From: Pseudomonadota bacterium
GTDB taxonomy: Bacteria; Pseudomonadota; Gammaproteobacteria; Steroidobacterales; Steroidobacteraceae
Assembly (NCBI GenBank): GCA_947449495.1
Contig: CANFSB010000001.1
Span: 62,001 to 126,000 of the forward strand
DNA length: 64,000 nucleotides
Direction of reading: 5' to 3'
Shown: one piece after another, positions 55,281-63,015 of the stretch
Numbering within the stretch: the first letter of the stretch is position 1
How the letters are laid out: each line of letters starts with the position of its first letter
Notes under the pieces: model-generated
Told to the model about the DNA's origin: nothing
The model's input: only the letters and a program-made list of their open reading frames with translations
The model's database searches: none
Made by a program: the position numbers and the translations under genes

Positions 55281-56237
55281 ATGTCCGACCGCATTCAAGG
55301 GTTGCATCACATCACGCTGTGCACGGGCACCGCGCAAGGTGATGTCAACTTCTTCGTCAAAACGCTGGGTTTGAACCTGGTCAAGCGCACGCTGCTGTAC
55401 GACGGAAAAGAGCCGGTGTATCACCTGTACTTCTCTGACCGTCTGGGCTCGCCCGGCAACCTGACCACCACGTTCCCCTGGCGCCGCACCGGTCGCAAGG
55501 CCAAGTCAGGCTCGGGTCAAATCAGCCTCACCAGCTATTCGGTGCCTACCGGTTCGCTAGAGTGGTGGAACGAGAACCTTGGCAAGAAGGGCGTCAACGT
55601 CCTGGAGCGCTACGAGCGCTTCGGCCAGAAGGTGCTCAAGATGGAGCATCCGGACTGCCCCGCCCTGCATTTTGAGTTGATCGAAGATGCCGGCGACACG
55701 CGTGCGCCCTTCGATTCGCCCTACGTGCCCAAGCAGTACGCAATTCGCGGCTTCCATAGCTGGACCGTCACGCTGCGCGATCTGGAAGACATGCACTTCT
55801 TCATGAACGAAGGCTGGAACCACGACAAGGTCGGCACCGATGGTGAGTTCACTCGCTATACCGTCAACGGCGGTGGTGCTGCCAAGACCGTAGACCTGCT
55901 GCTCAAGCCAGACCTGGCGCCGGGCAACTGGTCCTATGGCGAAGGCATGGTGCACCACGGTGCATTTGGCATTCCCGATCTGGACGTGCAAGAGCAGGTC
56001 AAGAACGAGCTCGAAGGCCTGGGCTTCACCGATACGTCGGATCGCAAGCACCGCGGCTACTTCCAGTCGGTGTACGTGCGTACCCCGGCGGGTGCATTGT
56101 TCGAAGCGGCCCACACGCTGGGCTTCACGGTCGATGAGCCGGAGGAGACCTTGGGTCAGGCCTTCATCATCTCGCCGCAGTTCGAGTCTCAGAAGGAAGA
56201 GCTTCTGCGTCGCCTGAACGATCCTATCGTTCTGTGA
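55281..56237 (+). CDS. Extradiol VOC-fold dioxygenase of the PcpA/LinE (hydroquinone 1,2-dioxygenase) type
   Basis: 318 aa from ATG 55281. Two-module vicinal oxygen chelate protein; Fe(II) ligands by alignment with PcpA (His11, His227, Glu276) are His10 (GLHHITL), His226 (MVHHGAFG) and Glu275 (GALFEAAH). DRLGSPGNLTTTFPW (53-67) and RRRP-like spacing are typical. PcpA/LinE open substituted hydroquinones next to a leaving or substituent group. Its stop overlaps the GTG start of an alpha/beta hydrolase. A plain hydroquinone would need a semialdehyde dehydrogenase, which is not in the window. Confidence 0.88.
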   Translation: MSDRIQGLHHITLCTGTAQGDVNFFVKTLGLNLVKRTLLYDGKEPVYHLYFSDRLGSPGNLTTTFPWRRTGRKAKSGSGQISLTSYSVPTGSLEWWNENLGKKGVNVLERYERFGQKVLKMEHPDCPALHFELIEDAGDTRAPFDSPYVPKQYAIRGFHSWTVTLRDLEDMHFFMNEGWNHDKVGTDGEFTRYTVNGGGAAKTVDLLLKPDLAPGNWSYGEGMVHHGAFGIPDLDVQEQVKNELEGLGFTDTSDRKHRGYFQSVYVRTPAGALFEAAHTLGFTVDEPEETLGQAFIISPQFESQKEELLRRLNDPIVL

Positions 56238-57085
56238 CCTTAACGCTACCGCGACACGCGTCCTCGCGTGTCATGACGCCGGACGGGGTCGCGGTAGCGG
56301 TGCAGGATTGGGGGACGCCCGGTGAAGCCGGGCGTCTTTCAGATGTGCTGCTGTTGCATGGCTACTCGCAAAGCCACAAAGCCTGGGCCCTGCAAGTGGG
56401 CAGCCCTCTCGCGCGCCAACTTCGATTAGTCACTTACGACCTGCGTGGTCACGGTGACTCCGACAAACCTCGCGGCGCGCGCTACTACCAAGAACCCAAA
56501 CGCTGGGCAGATGAAGTCCATGCCGTCATCACTGCGCTGGGTCTGCACCGGCCCGTGCTGGTGGCGTGGTCCTATGCAGGGCGCATCGCTCTCGATTACC
56601 TCAGCGAGTACGGTGATGGCGCTATCGGCGGCTTGCTGATGGTCAATGCCACCTCACGCGCCACACCCGACCTGTTGGGGCCTGCAGCGGCCTTACTGGC
56701 CGAGATGGGCAATCAGGATCCGCTCATCAACGAAGCTGCGACGCGGCAGATGCTGGCCAGTTGCGTCGCGCACCCGCTGCCTGCTGAGCAGGCGCAGTTC
56801 ATGCTCGACTACAACCTGCAGGTGCCAGCGTGGGTGCGAGCGAACATGCGTCGGCCCGGGCTGGATTACGGCAGCACCCTGCGCTCACTGAAGGTGCCCG
56901 TGCTGGTGGTGCATGGTGAGCAGGACCAGATCAACCTGCCGGCCATGGCGCAGTACACCGCCAGCCAAGCGCCGACGGCGCAATTACGGATGTATGAGAA
57001 CGCTGGGCATATGGCGTTCTGGGAGCAACCAGAACGCTTTAACGCAGACCTGGCCGACTTCACGATCCGGTGTGCCGGTGCGTAA
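56234..57085 (+). CDS. Alpha/beta hydrolase coupled to the ring-cleavage dioxygenase
   Basis: 283 aa from GTG 56234, overlapping the dioxygenase stop (GTGA). Oxyanion LLLHGYSQSH (about 39-48), DLRGHGDSDKP, nucleophile elbow VAWSYAGRIA (Ser near 113), Asp in VHGEQDQI and His in NAGHMAFWEQP. Translational coupling says that it acts on the dioxygenase product, either as a C-C hydrolase of the meta-cleavage type or as an esterase freeing maleylacetate from its ester. Both are inferences. Confidence 0.87.
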   Translation: MTLTLPRHASSRVMTPDGVAVAVQDWGTPGEAGRLSDVLLLHGYSQSHKAWALQVGSPLARQLRLVTYDLRGHGDSDKPRGARYYQEPKRWADEVHAVITALGLHRPVLVAWSYAGRIALDYLSEYGDGAIGGLLMVNATSRATPDLLGPAAALLAEMGNQDPLINEAATRQMLASCVAHPLPAEQAQFMLDYNLQVPAWVRANMRRPGLDYGSTLRSLKVPVLVVHGEQDQINLPAMAQYTASQAPTAQLRMYENAGHMAFWEQPERFNADLADFTIRCAGA

Positions 57086-57110
57086 AGTCGGCTGATCTGT
57101 CAAGCCGCTA

Positions 57111-58253
57111 TCAGGGCCAGAACTTCTTGCTGGCCAGTGCGGCACCTTCGGCCAGCACCGCCATCTTGGCCCACACCACGTCGGGGTCCACGCCACCGGA
57201 ACCGACGTGGATGCTGAAGCCGCAGTCCACACCGGCCATGACATTGTCACGGCCCACCAGGTGGGCATAGCGACCGATGCGCTGTGCCACCAGCTCCGGA
57301 TGCTCGATGTAATTGGACTGGCATTCGATGACGCCGGGGATCAGCACCTTGCCCTCGGGCAACTTGACCGACTCGAACATCGCCCACTCGTGCGCATGGC
57401 GCGGGTTGGCAGCCTCAAACTGGATGGCATGCGGCTTGGCCTTCCAAAGGCGCGAGACGATATCGCTGAACGGCACGTCGAAGTGATGCGGGCCGGGATA
57501 GTTGCCCCAGCACAAATGCATGCGCACCTTCTCTGCGGGGATATTGACCAGCGCGCGGTTCATCGCCTCGATGTGCAGCTCCATCGCCGCCAGGAACTCA
57601 TTCAGACCCAGCTTGGCAAACTGCGTGTGACGACCCATGGCAAGGTCCGGGCAGTCGATCTGCAGCATCATGCCGGCGTTGACGATGGCCTCGTACTCAT
57701 GCCGCAGCGCCTCGGCCACCGCAAAGACATAGTCCTGATGGCTGGGGTAGTAGTCATTGCGGAAGAAGAACGTGGTGACACCCGGCGAGGCTGAGCTGAG
57801 GAACGTGCCGGTGGGCTTGTTATTGGCAATCGCCAATTTCAGACGCTCGGCATCACGCGTGGGTGCCTCAACATCGCGCATGCTAACCGGGCCGTTGCAG
57901 GCGGGGGTTTTACGGTGCTTGCGACCCGGATCTGCAAACACCCGCGACTTGGTGTTGGGAAAATCTTCGATGTCCTGAAACAGGAAGCTGTTGCCGGTGC
58001 CGCCGAAACCGTTGAGACGGTCCTTTACGTAGGTGGCATAGCTGGGCTTGGACATCTCACCGTCGTTGATGATGTCGACGCCAGCCTTGATCTGACAGGC
58101 GGCAACATGCGCCACCTCTTCGACGATCTTGTCCTCCATCGCCTGTGCGTCGAGCGGGATACCATCCTCACGCGCGAACATGTAGTGCATCAGGTCTTCG
58201 CGGCGCGGCAGGCTGCCCACGTGCGTGGTCAGGAAACGCTTGTGTGAACTCAT
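57111..58253 (-). CDS. MetE-like cobalamin-independent methyltransferase (zinc), catabolic-cluster subtype 2
   Basis: 380 aa from ATG 58253 (AGGA upstream). Zinc ligands: His246 and Cys248 (RMHLCWGN), Glu280 (IQFEAANPRHAHEW), Cys344 (GVDCGFSIHVG). FLTTHVGSLPRRED (7-20) and QIDCPDLAMGRHTQF are family motifs, with Cys in place of Glu beside Asp200, unlike canonical MetE (IDEP). Only the catalytic barrel is present. It is a different subfamily from the 340-aa MetE-like protein 10 kb away, sharing little beyond the metal site. Convergent with the dioxygenase-hydrolase operon, 25 bp apart. Confidence 0.85.
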   Translation of the reverse strand: MSSHKRFLTTHVGSLPRREDLMHYMFAREDGIPLDAQAMEDKIVEEVAHVAACQIKAGVDIINDGEMSKPSYATYVKDRLNGFGGTGNSFLFQDIEDFPNTKSRVFADPGRKHRKTPACNGPVSMRDVEAPTRDAERLKLAIANNKPTGTFLSSASPGVTTFFFRNDYYPSHQDYVFAVAEALRHEYEAIVNAGMMLQIDCPDLAMGRHTQFAKLGLNEFLAAMELHIEAMNRALVNIPAEKVRMHLCWGNYPGPHHFDVPFSDIVSRLWKAKPHAIQFEAANPRHAHEWAMFESVKLPEGKVLIPGVIECQSNYIEHPELVAQRIGRYAHLVGRDNVMAGVDCGFSIHVGSGGVDPDVVWAKMAVLAEGAALASKKFWP

Positions 58254-58340
58254 GGAAATTTTCCTGGTTGTTCTTTTGGGTCGACAGTGGCCGGATGATA
58301 AACGTAATCGGGCGCACTGGGCACCGGCCAACAACTGCCA

Positions 58341-58387
58341 CAAAAGAAAACGGCCGGTGACGCATCCAAGCGATGCACCACCGGCCG
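58341..58387 (-). terminator. Rho-independent terminator after the Exordium-like gene
   Basis: Hairpin with outer stem CGGCCGGTG/CACCGGCCG (58351-58359, 58379-58387) and inner stem GCATC/GATGC, followed on the minus strand by TTTTCTTTTG (58350-58341). It is 39 bp after the stop of the Exordium-like gene. Confidence 0.8.
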
Positions 58388-58426
58388 TTTGCCCATCCCC
58401 AGGAGAGGGAATATCGCTCGTTTAAA

Positions 58427-59383
58427 TCACGATCCGTCGATGCAACCAGGAGCTCCGGCCAAGGTCTTGTAGCCCTTCTTCAGCGCATAGGCGCTGTTGG
58501 ACCATTCGGTCTGCAGCTTCCATTTGGTGGCATTAGAGAAGGATACAGAAGTGTGAGCAAAGGCCCAGGCGCACTTATCCGCATTTTCGGCGCCCGTGCT
58601 GTCGTACCACGCGTTGAGCTGTGGGTCAGTCACGACCTCTTGCACCTCGTGCGCCGTCACATTGGCCAGGGCGGCAAGACCCTGCGAGTGACCGGTCGTG
58701 GCGTCCTGTGCAGAGCACGAGGCATCACCGTCCAGGTTCCACAGAAACGTCATCTGAACTGGCACACCACTACAGCTAAAGGCTGTGTGATAACCGCAAT
58801 AACCCGCAGAGCTGGGCCGCGGCATATCGGTAAAGACCGCGACAACCTGATTGCCGCTGGTATCTACAGCGTACGAGCTGCTACGCAGATCATTGCAGGC
58901 TACAGTCGCGACCTGCATCACATTGCGCCCATCTACAGTGACCGAAGCGGCTGAAGGCGATGAGTGACCCTGATATTTGACGACCGCACCGACCTTGCCA
59001 TTGGAACCGTTGTACTCGGCTGCCGTCTTTACATAGGGCGAGTTGGAATAGCCCGCAAGGAAGCTGTCGAGCCCCTTGATCTTGTCGCCGGCAAACGCCG
59101 TGGTTGCCCATTTGGGTCCTGCCAACACGACTCTGACGCTGGTGGAAGTGAGCACCTTGCCACCGTAAAAGGCCAGCGGCGGCGCAGTCGTAGTGGTGGC
59201 AGGCACTGTCGCCTTGTTGCTGGCGCTCAGTGGATTGAGTTCATTGCCCGTGGGCAGCACTGTCGACGGGCCGTGGCCAGCCAGAAAGACTGGTTTTAGG
59301 CTGCTGTAGTCGGCGCCGAAGGCAGCCAGCCAAGGTATCGATGTGGCAACTGCTGCAAAAACCATCCGCTTCGTGTTGTTCAT
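58427..59383 (-). CDS. Exordium/PHI-1-like secreted protein
   Basis: 318 aa from ATG 59383. Signal peptide (MVFAAVATSIPWLAAFG). The mature protein has YGGKVLTSTSVRVVLAGPKW, IKGLDSFLAGYSNSPYV, VVAVFTDMP, GYCGYHTAF, and ANVTAHEVQEVVTDPQLNAWYD (His-Glu-x-x-Glu then Asp), close to the pattern seen in plant EXORDIUM/phosphate-induced proteins and their bacterial homologues. Function in bacteria is unknown; the His/Glu/Asp cluster looks like a metal site. Single gene with its own terminator. Confidence 0.65.
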   Translation of the reverse strand: MNNTKRMVFAAVATSIPWLAAFGADYSSLKPVFLAGHGPSTVLPTGNELNPLSASNKATVPATTTTAPPLAFYGGKVLTSTSVRVVLAGPKWATTAFAGDKIKGLDSFLAGYSNSPYVKTAAEYNGSNGKVGAVVKYQGHSSPSAASVTVDGRNVMQVATVACNDLRSSSYAVDTSGNQVVAVFTDMPRPSSAGYCGYHTAFSCSGVPVQMTFLWNLDGDASCSAQDATTGHSQGLAALANVTAHEVQEVVTDPQLNAWYDSTGAENADKCAWAFAHTSVSFSNATKWKLQTEWSNSAYALKKGYKTLAGAPGCIDGS

Positions 59384-59579
59384 GTACGCATCACCCAGTC
59401 GTGAGGATCCCAAACGGGAGTCGATGGGGGGACGCTACGGATCGCAGGCTGGATACCGGGGCCAATTAACCGTAACCAACCCGGCACGAGCAGAACTGTG
59501 AACTGCGTCACGCACTGTTTGGGGTTTGGACGGTGAAGTCGCTTATAGACACTGCGACATTCGGCGTACATCCACTTCC

Positions 59580-60248
59580 ATGCACTCACCCAAACAGAAC
59601 ACGCCGCACGCGCCAGCACTTAATTGGGTGTTGGCCCTGTTTGCACTGGCACTGCTGGCTGCCGGCTGGATGCTGCTGACGCCAGAGGCTCCAGTGGTCC
59701 CTTTGGCGGTGCTGCCAACATCAGCTGCTTCGGGCCCGGGCCTGCATATCCGGCCTTCGGAAACGCTGACTGCTGAACCCACTCGGTCCGACCTTGAGCA
59801 AGCGCAGCCCGCTGCAGTGATGCCGGAACAAGTGTATGACCCAGCGCTAAGGATGGCCGGTTTTACTGGCGTGGCGCTATCCGCCGCACCCGGCAAGGAA
59901 GCGCGAATTGTGGTCGAACCGACTGCGCTGTTGCTGGATCGTGGTTTGCAGCTGAACCATGCCGAGGCACGCATCGTCGGCATGAACATTGAGCCTGTGC
60001 CAGTGACCGTGACGCAGGCCTATGTCGGCGCGCCAGTGAGCTTGGATGTGATCACTGCAGTCAAACAACTAGGCGGTGGCAGCGTCGAACCCCTGGTGGG
60101 CGGCGTACCGTTGTTTCTGGAAGTCGTGGCAACCGATTCGGCGGGCACGCGCCACCTGACGCGCGTGGCCTTTGAGGTGACCACGCGGGACTTGGAAGCC
60201 GACGAGCGCCACTTGGGACTGGGCATACCGTCGCCCCAAACACGTTAG
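59580..60248 (+). CDS. Single-pass membrane-anchored protein of unknown function
   Basis: 222 aa from ATG 59580. One N-terminal transmembrane helix (LNWVLALFALALLAAGWMLL, about 14-33), a Pro/Ala/Thr-rich linker, then a soluble beta-type domain (about 90-215, EARIVVEPTALLLDRGLQLN, VPVTVTQAYVGAPVSLDVI). No family recognised. Its end overlaps by 4 bases, tail to tail, the gene on the other strand. Confidence 0.65.
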   Translation: MHSPKQNTPHAPALNWVLALFALALLAAGWMLLTPEAPVVPLAVLPTSAASGPGLHIRPSETLTAEPTRSDLEQAQPAAVMPEQVYDPALRMAGFTGVALSAAPGKEARIVVEPTALLLDRGLQLNHAEARIVGMNIEPVPVTVTQAYVGAPVSLDVITAVKQLGGGSVEPLVGGVPLFLEVVATDSAGTRHLTRVAFEVTTRDLEADERHLGLGIPSPQTR

Positions 60249-60988
60249 CGCGGCGACGGCCGATCTGGTCGCGCCACCAACACACAGCGTGCAGTCACGG
60301 TGCCTTCAGGGGTTTGCAGGCTGACTGCATCGCCATCCTTGTGACCTTGGCAAGCCTCAAAGCCCGCAGCATTGGGTCCACGCAGACCCTCCGGCCCACC
60401 AGGGCCGCCCGGGCCACCTCTGCCACCCCTGCCACCCTGCCCACCGCCACCGCCACCGCCACCGCCAGGGGGACCGCGACGCGGCTCTGCGCCACTGGCA
60501 TCAATGAAAGTCAGCGACTGCTGAAAGCGCAGCAGGTCGCCAGACCTTTGCAAGGCCAGAGCAGGTGGTGCCGTGCCAACCGATTCGATCAATCGACCCT
60601 CAACTACGAAGATGGCGGCCACTGAGCGCGCGCCTGTCGGCGAGCTGTAGCTGAACTCGCGGCCGAATTGCCGATCAATTCGCGCATCCACTGCCGAGTG
60701 CACCGACGCGCCGGAGGTCAGGCGCGCTTCGCTGCGGGCAATAGCGTCTTGGGCAGCGCCTTCGGTGACGGTGACGCGAAACTCAACGCCCTCTTTGACT
60801 GCGACGTAGACGGTGCTGGCGCCGCTGCGAGTCTCTGTGGTGGGTTTGACGGGAAACTGCGCAGCAAATCGCGACTGCGGAAAGCTGTAGGACTCCCACG
60901 ATGACGCCTCCTGGGCGTTCTGCGCGGCGGCAATGGCCACAACAGAGCCACTAGTCAGCAACAGGACAACCAGTCGATGCAGGTGCAT
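60245..60988 (-). CDS. Secreted protein with Gly-rich collagen-like tract
   Basis: 247 aa. Signal peptide (LVVLLLTSGSVVAIAAAQ), a soluble domain (about 25-165; SYSFPQSRFAAQFPVKPTTE, a start seen in many small exported proteins), then a run of Gly with interspersed Arg, Pro and Gln (about 172-200, GG(G)9QGGRGGRGGPGGPGG pattern) and a short conserved tail with two cysteines (EACQGHKDG, TARCVLVA). The Gly tract looks flexible or surface-exposed. No function known. Confidence 0.65.
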   Translation of the reverse strand: MHLHRLVVLLLTSGSVVAIAAAQNAQEASSWESYSFPQSRFAAQFPVKPTTETRSGASTVYVAVKEGVEFRVTVTEGAAQDAIARSEARLTSGASVHSAVDARIDRQFGREFSYSSPTGARSVAAIFVVEGRLIESVGTAPPALALQRSGDLLRFQQSLTFIDASGAEPRRGPPGGGGGGGGGQGGRGGRGGPGGPGGPEGLRGPNAAGFEACQGHKDGDAVSLQTPEGTVTARCVLVARPDRPSPR

Positions 60989-61090
60989 GGCGCGATCTCC
61001 AAAATAGGAACGTCTGTGCTACAACGCACGAGGACACTATCGGCTGACAAGCCGGTAGGCATTAATCACAAATAATGGGGGCTTGATCCA

Positions 61091-61357
61091 ATGCGCATTC
61101 TTACTGCTCTTCTTTGCCTGTCGCTGACTGCTGCTGCCACATCCTTCGCGCAGGCACCGCCTGCCCCTTCACCAGAGATGATGGCGGCTCGCGAAAAGAT
61201 GACCAAATCCTGCCAGGCCGACATGAAGAGCCTGTGTGGTGGCAAGGACGGTCGCGAAGCCATGATGTGCTTGCGCTCGGCTCCGCAAGACAAGCTCAGC
61301 ACCAGCTGCAAGGGTGCGATGGATGACATGGCCAAGTTCATGCGCCCGCGCCAGTAA
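61091..61357 (+). CDS. Small exported cysteine-rich repeat (GLG1-type) protein
   Basis: 88 aa. Signal peptide (TALLCLSLTAAATSFAQ), Pro-rich spacer, then one cysteine-rich repeat (about 36-80): SCQADMKSLCGG, AMMCLRSA, LSTSCKGAMDDM, the spacing typical of the GLG1 Cys-rich repeat. Periplasmic, disulfide-bonded, role unknown. Convergent with the M23 peptidase; a hairpin lies between the stops. Confidence 0.75.
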   Translation: MRILTALLCLSLTAAATSFAQAPPAPSPEMMAAREKMTKSCQADMKSLCGGKDGREAMMCLRSAPQDKLSTSCKGAMDDMAKFMRPRQ

Positions 61358-61367
61358 ACACAGCGCG

Positions 61368-61393
61368 CCGGCCCTGGGTTCTCTCAGGGCCGG
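61368..61393. terminator. Bidirectional-type hairpin between convergent genes
   Basis: Perfect 9-bp stem CCGGCCCTG/CAGGGCCGG (61368-61376, 61385-61393) with an 8-base loop between the Cys-rich gene and the M23 peptidase, overlapping the last bases of the latter. No U-run is present, so efficient intrinsic termination is uncertain. Confidence 0.5.
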
Positions 61394-62883
61394 TCAGCAA
61401 TCCACTGGGCGAAGACGACGCGCGTCATGAAGTCGACCCAGTCGCCGCCACGTAATGACCACAGCGAAGAATTGCGGGGCTCTTCAAGCACATCTAGATA
61501 ATTGCCATCGTGGCGAATCTCAAAGTGTAGATGCGGTCCGGTGGCGCGCCCCGTGCTACCCACCACACCCAACTGTTCGTCGCGACCCAGCATGCTGCCT
61601 TGCTGCAACCCCTCGGCGAAGCGATCCAGATGACCGTAGTAACTGGTAAAGCCGCCCAGATGTTCAACAATCACCAAATTGCCATAGGCAGCATGGCGAC
61701 CCGCGAACACCACCGTGCCGGCAGCCACGCAATGCACTGGTGTACCGCGCGACGCGGCGTAATCAACACCAGTGTGAGCTCTTGATCGGATGATGCGCGG
61801 CGCAGCTTTGACAGCCCGACCGCCCTTGGAGGATGCGCGGCCTTTTACCGTTTTAGACTTGGCCTCGCTCACACCGCGCGAAATACGTGTGTAAGCCACC
61901 GGACTGATCCAGAACTCGCGCTGCAGGCCGCGACCATCGCGACCCGAGAACCAACCTGCTGGCATGTCCTGACGTTCAAGGAACACAGCACGTTCGAGCA
62001 GTTGTTCGCGCTCGGCATCAAGCAATGACACAGACAGCAACTGCACAATGCGCTCGTTGTCGTCTACGCGTACTGCGACGCGCAGCAATTGCAACGCATC
62101 CGGCACCGACACACCGACACGCAACTGCGGCAGCAGTGTCTCGATTTCGCTGGCCTGACCCGCAGTGAAGGCAAACAAGCCCTCGACGGGCGGATCTTCC
62201 AACAACTGCGGATCGATATCGATGATGCGTACATGCGAAGCATCGGCCAGTGTCGGGCCGTTGTGAGGCACGACTTCCATCACATCATCGAGTGCGGGCG
62301 CAACCGTTTCGACTAAGGGCGCATCCGGCATATCGCCCGGCGAGTCAGGCCGCACCATCGCAAATACAGACACGGCCCCGTTGGCATTGAGGGCATAGGC
62401 AAAATGCTGACAGGGGGACGCGGGCACTGCATCCACAGGACCCTCAGCCAGTGCAGCACCGGCGGGCGGTGCCACGGCGACATCCACCGGCAGCTCGCCG
62501 ATATTCAAACCCATGCAACCCTGCCGCAGGGACACGACACGCTGGCTGCCTGACAAGGGCTGCTGCGCAGCCAGACTAGTGATCTGCCGCTTGTGGCCCA
62601 GGCTTGCCGGCAACGGCACCGTGGCGATACGCGGCTTGCTTGGCGCTTTGGCAGTGGCCTTCGTACTGCCTTTGGCAACCGCTTTGGATTTGGGGGCTGC
62701 TGGCGCTTTGACCTTGCTTTGGGTTTTAGCCTTGGACTTCGTTTTTGCTTTGGCTTTGGCTTCGGGCTGCACCGCGGGCGTCTGGGTGGCAGCCTGTGCA
62801 ACAGGCACGGCCAAGCCTGCCCCCAGCACCACGCCGGACAGCACCACTAGCAACACACGCAAAAGAGGCGGTTTGGGCATCAA
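61384..62883 (-). CDS. M23-family peptidase with Lys/Ala-rich N-terminal segment
   Basis: 499 aa. Signal peptide (LRVLLVVLSGVVLGAGLAVPVAQA), then an N-terminal basic low-complexity stretch (about 35-85, KAKAKTKSKAKTQSKVKAP followed by KSKAVAKGSTKATAKAPSK), a linker domain, and the LytM/M23 domain (about 350-480): HTGVDYAASRGTPV (metal His and Asp), GTVVFAGRHAAYGNLV, YGHLDR and GPHLHFEIR (catalytic and metal His). It cuts peptidoglycan cross-bridges. The histone-like tail is unusual and could bind anionic cell-wall polymers. Convergent with a small Cys-rich gene. Confidence 0.9.
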   Translation of the reverse strand: MMPKPPLLRVLLVVLSGVVLGAGLAVPVAQAATQTPAVQPEAKAKAKTKSKAKTQSKVKAPAAPKSKAVAKGSTKATAKAPSKPRIATVPLPASLGHKRQITSLAAQQPLSGSQRVVSLRQGCMGLNIGELPVDVAVAPPAGAALAEGPVDAVPASPCQHFAYALNANGAVSVFAMVRPDSPGDMPDAPLVETVAPALDDVMEVVPHNGPTLADASHVRIIDIDPQLLEDPPVEGLFAFTAGQASEIETLLPQLRVGVSVPDALQLLRVAVRVDDNERIVQLLSVSLLDAEREQLLERAVFLERQDMPAGWFSGRDGRGLQREFWISPVAYTRISRGVSEAKSKTVKGRASSKGGRAVKAAPRIIRSRAHTGVDYAASRGTPVHCVAAGTVVFAGRHAAYGNLVIVEHLGGFTSYYGHLDRFAEGLQQGSMLGRDEQLGVVGSTGRATGPHLHFEIRHDGNYLDVLEEPRNSSLWSLRGGDWVDFMTRVVFAQWIADRP

Positions 62884-62970
62884 AAAGAGTCTGGGTCAGA
62901 GGCAACCGTATTGGCTGAGGCCCATTGTGCCTCAGCCGCCCTGAACCTTGCCCGAACGAGTAAACAGCGA

Positions 62971-63005
62971 CGCAACAAACCGCCGGGCCGCAAAGCCCGG
63001 CGGTT
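62971..63005 (-). terminator. Rho-independent terminator of the TonB receptor gene
   Basis: On the minus strand an 11-bp stem AACCGCCGGGC/GCCCGGCGGTT (62978-62988, 62995-63005) with loop CGCAAA is followed by TTTGTTG. It is 10 bp after the receptor stop codon. Confidence 0.7.
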
Positions 63006-63015
63006 GTTATTCAGC

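Noticed and set aside
44471..58253. Protocatechuate or catechol beta-ketoadipate cluster (pcaGH/catBC)
   Set aside because: No cycloisomerase, lactone hydrolase or pcaGH genes; the presence of maleylacetate reductase points to hydroxyquinol/hydroquinone instead.
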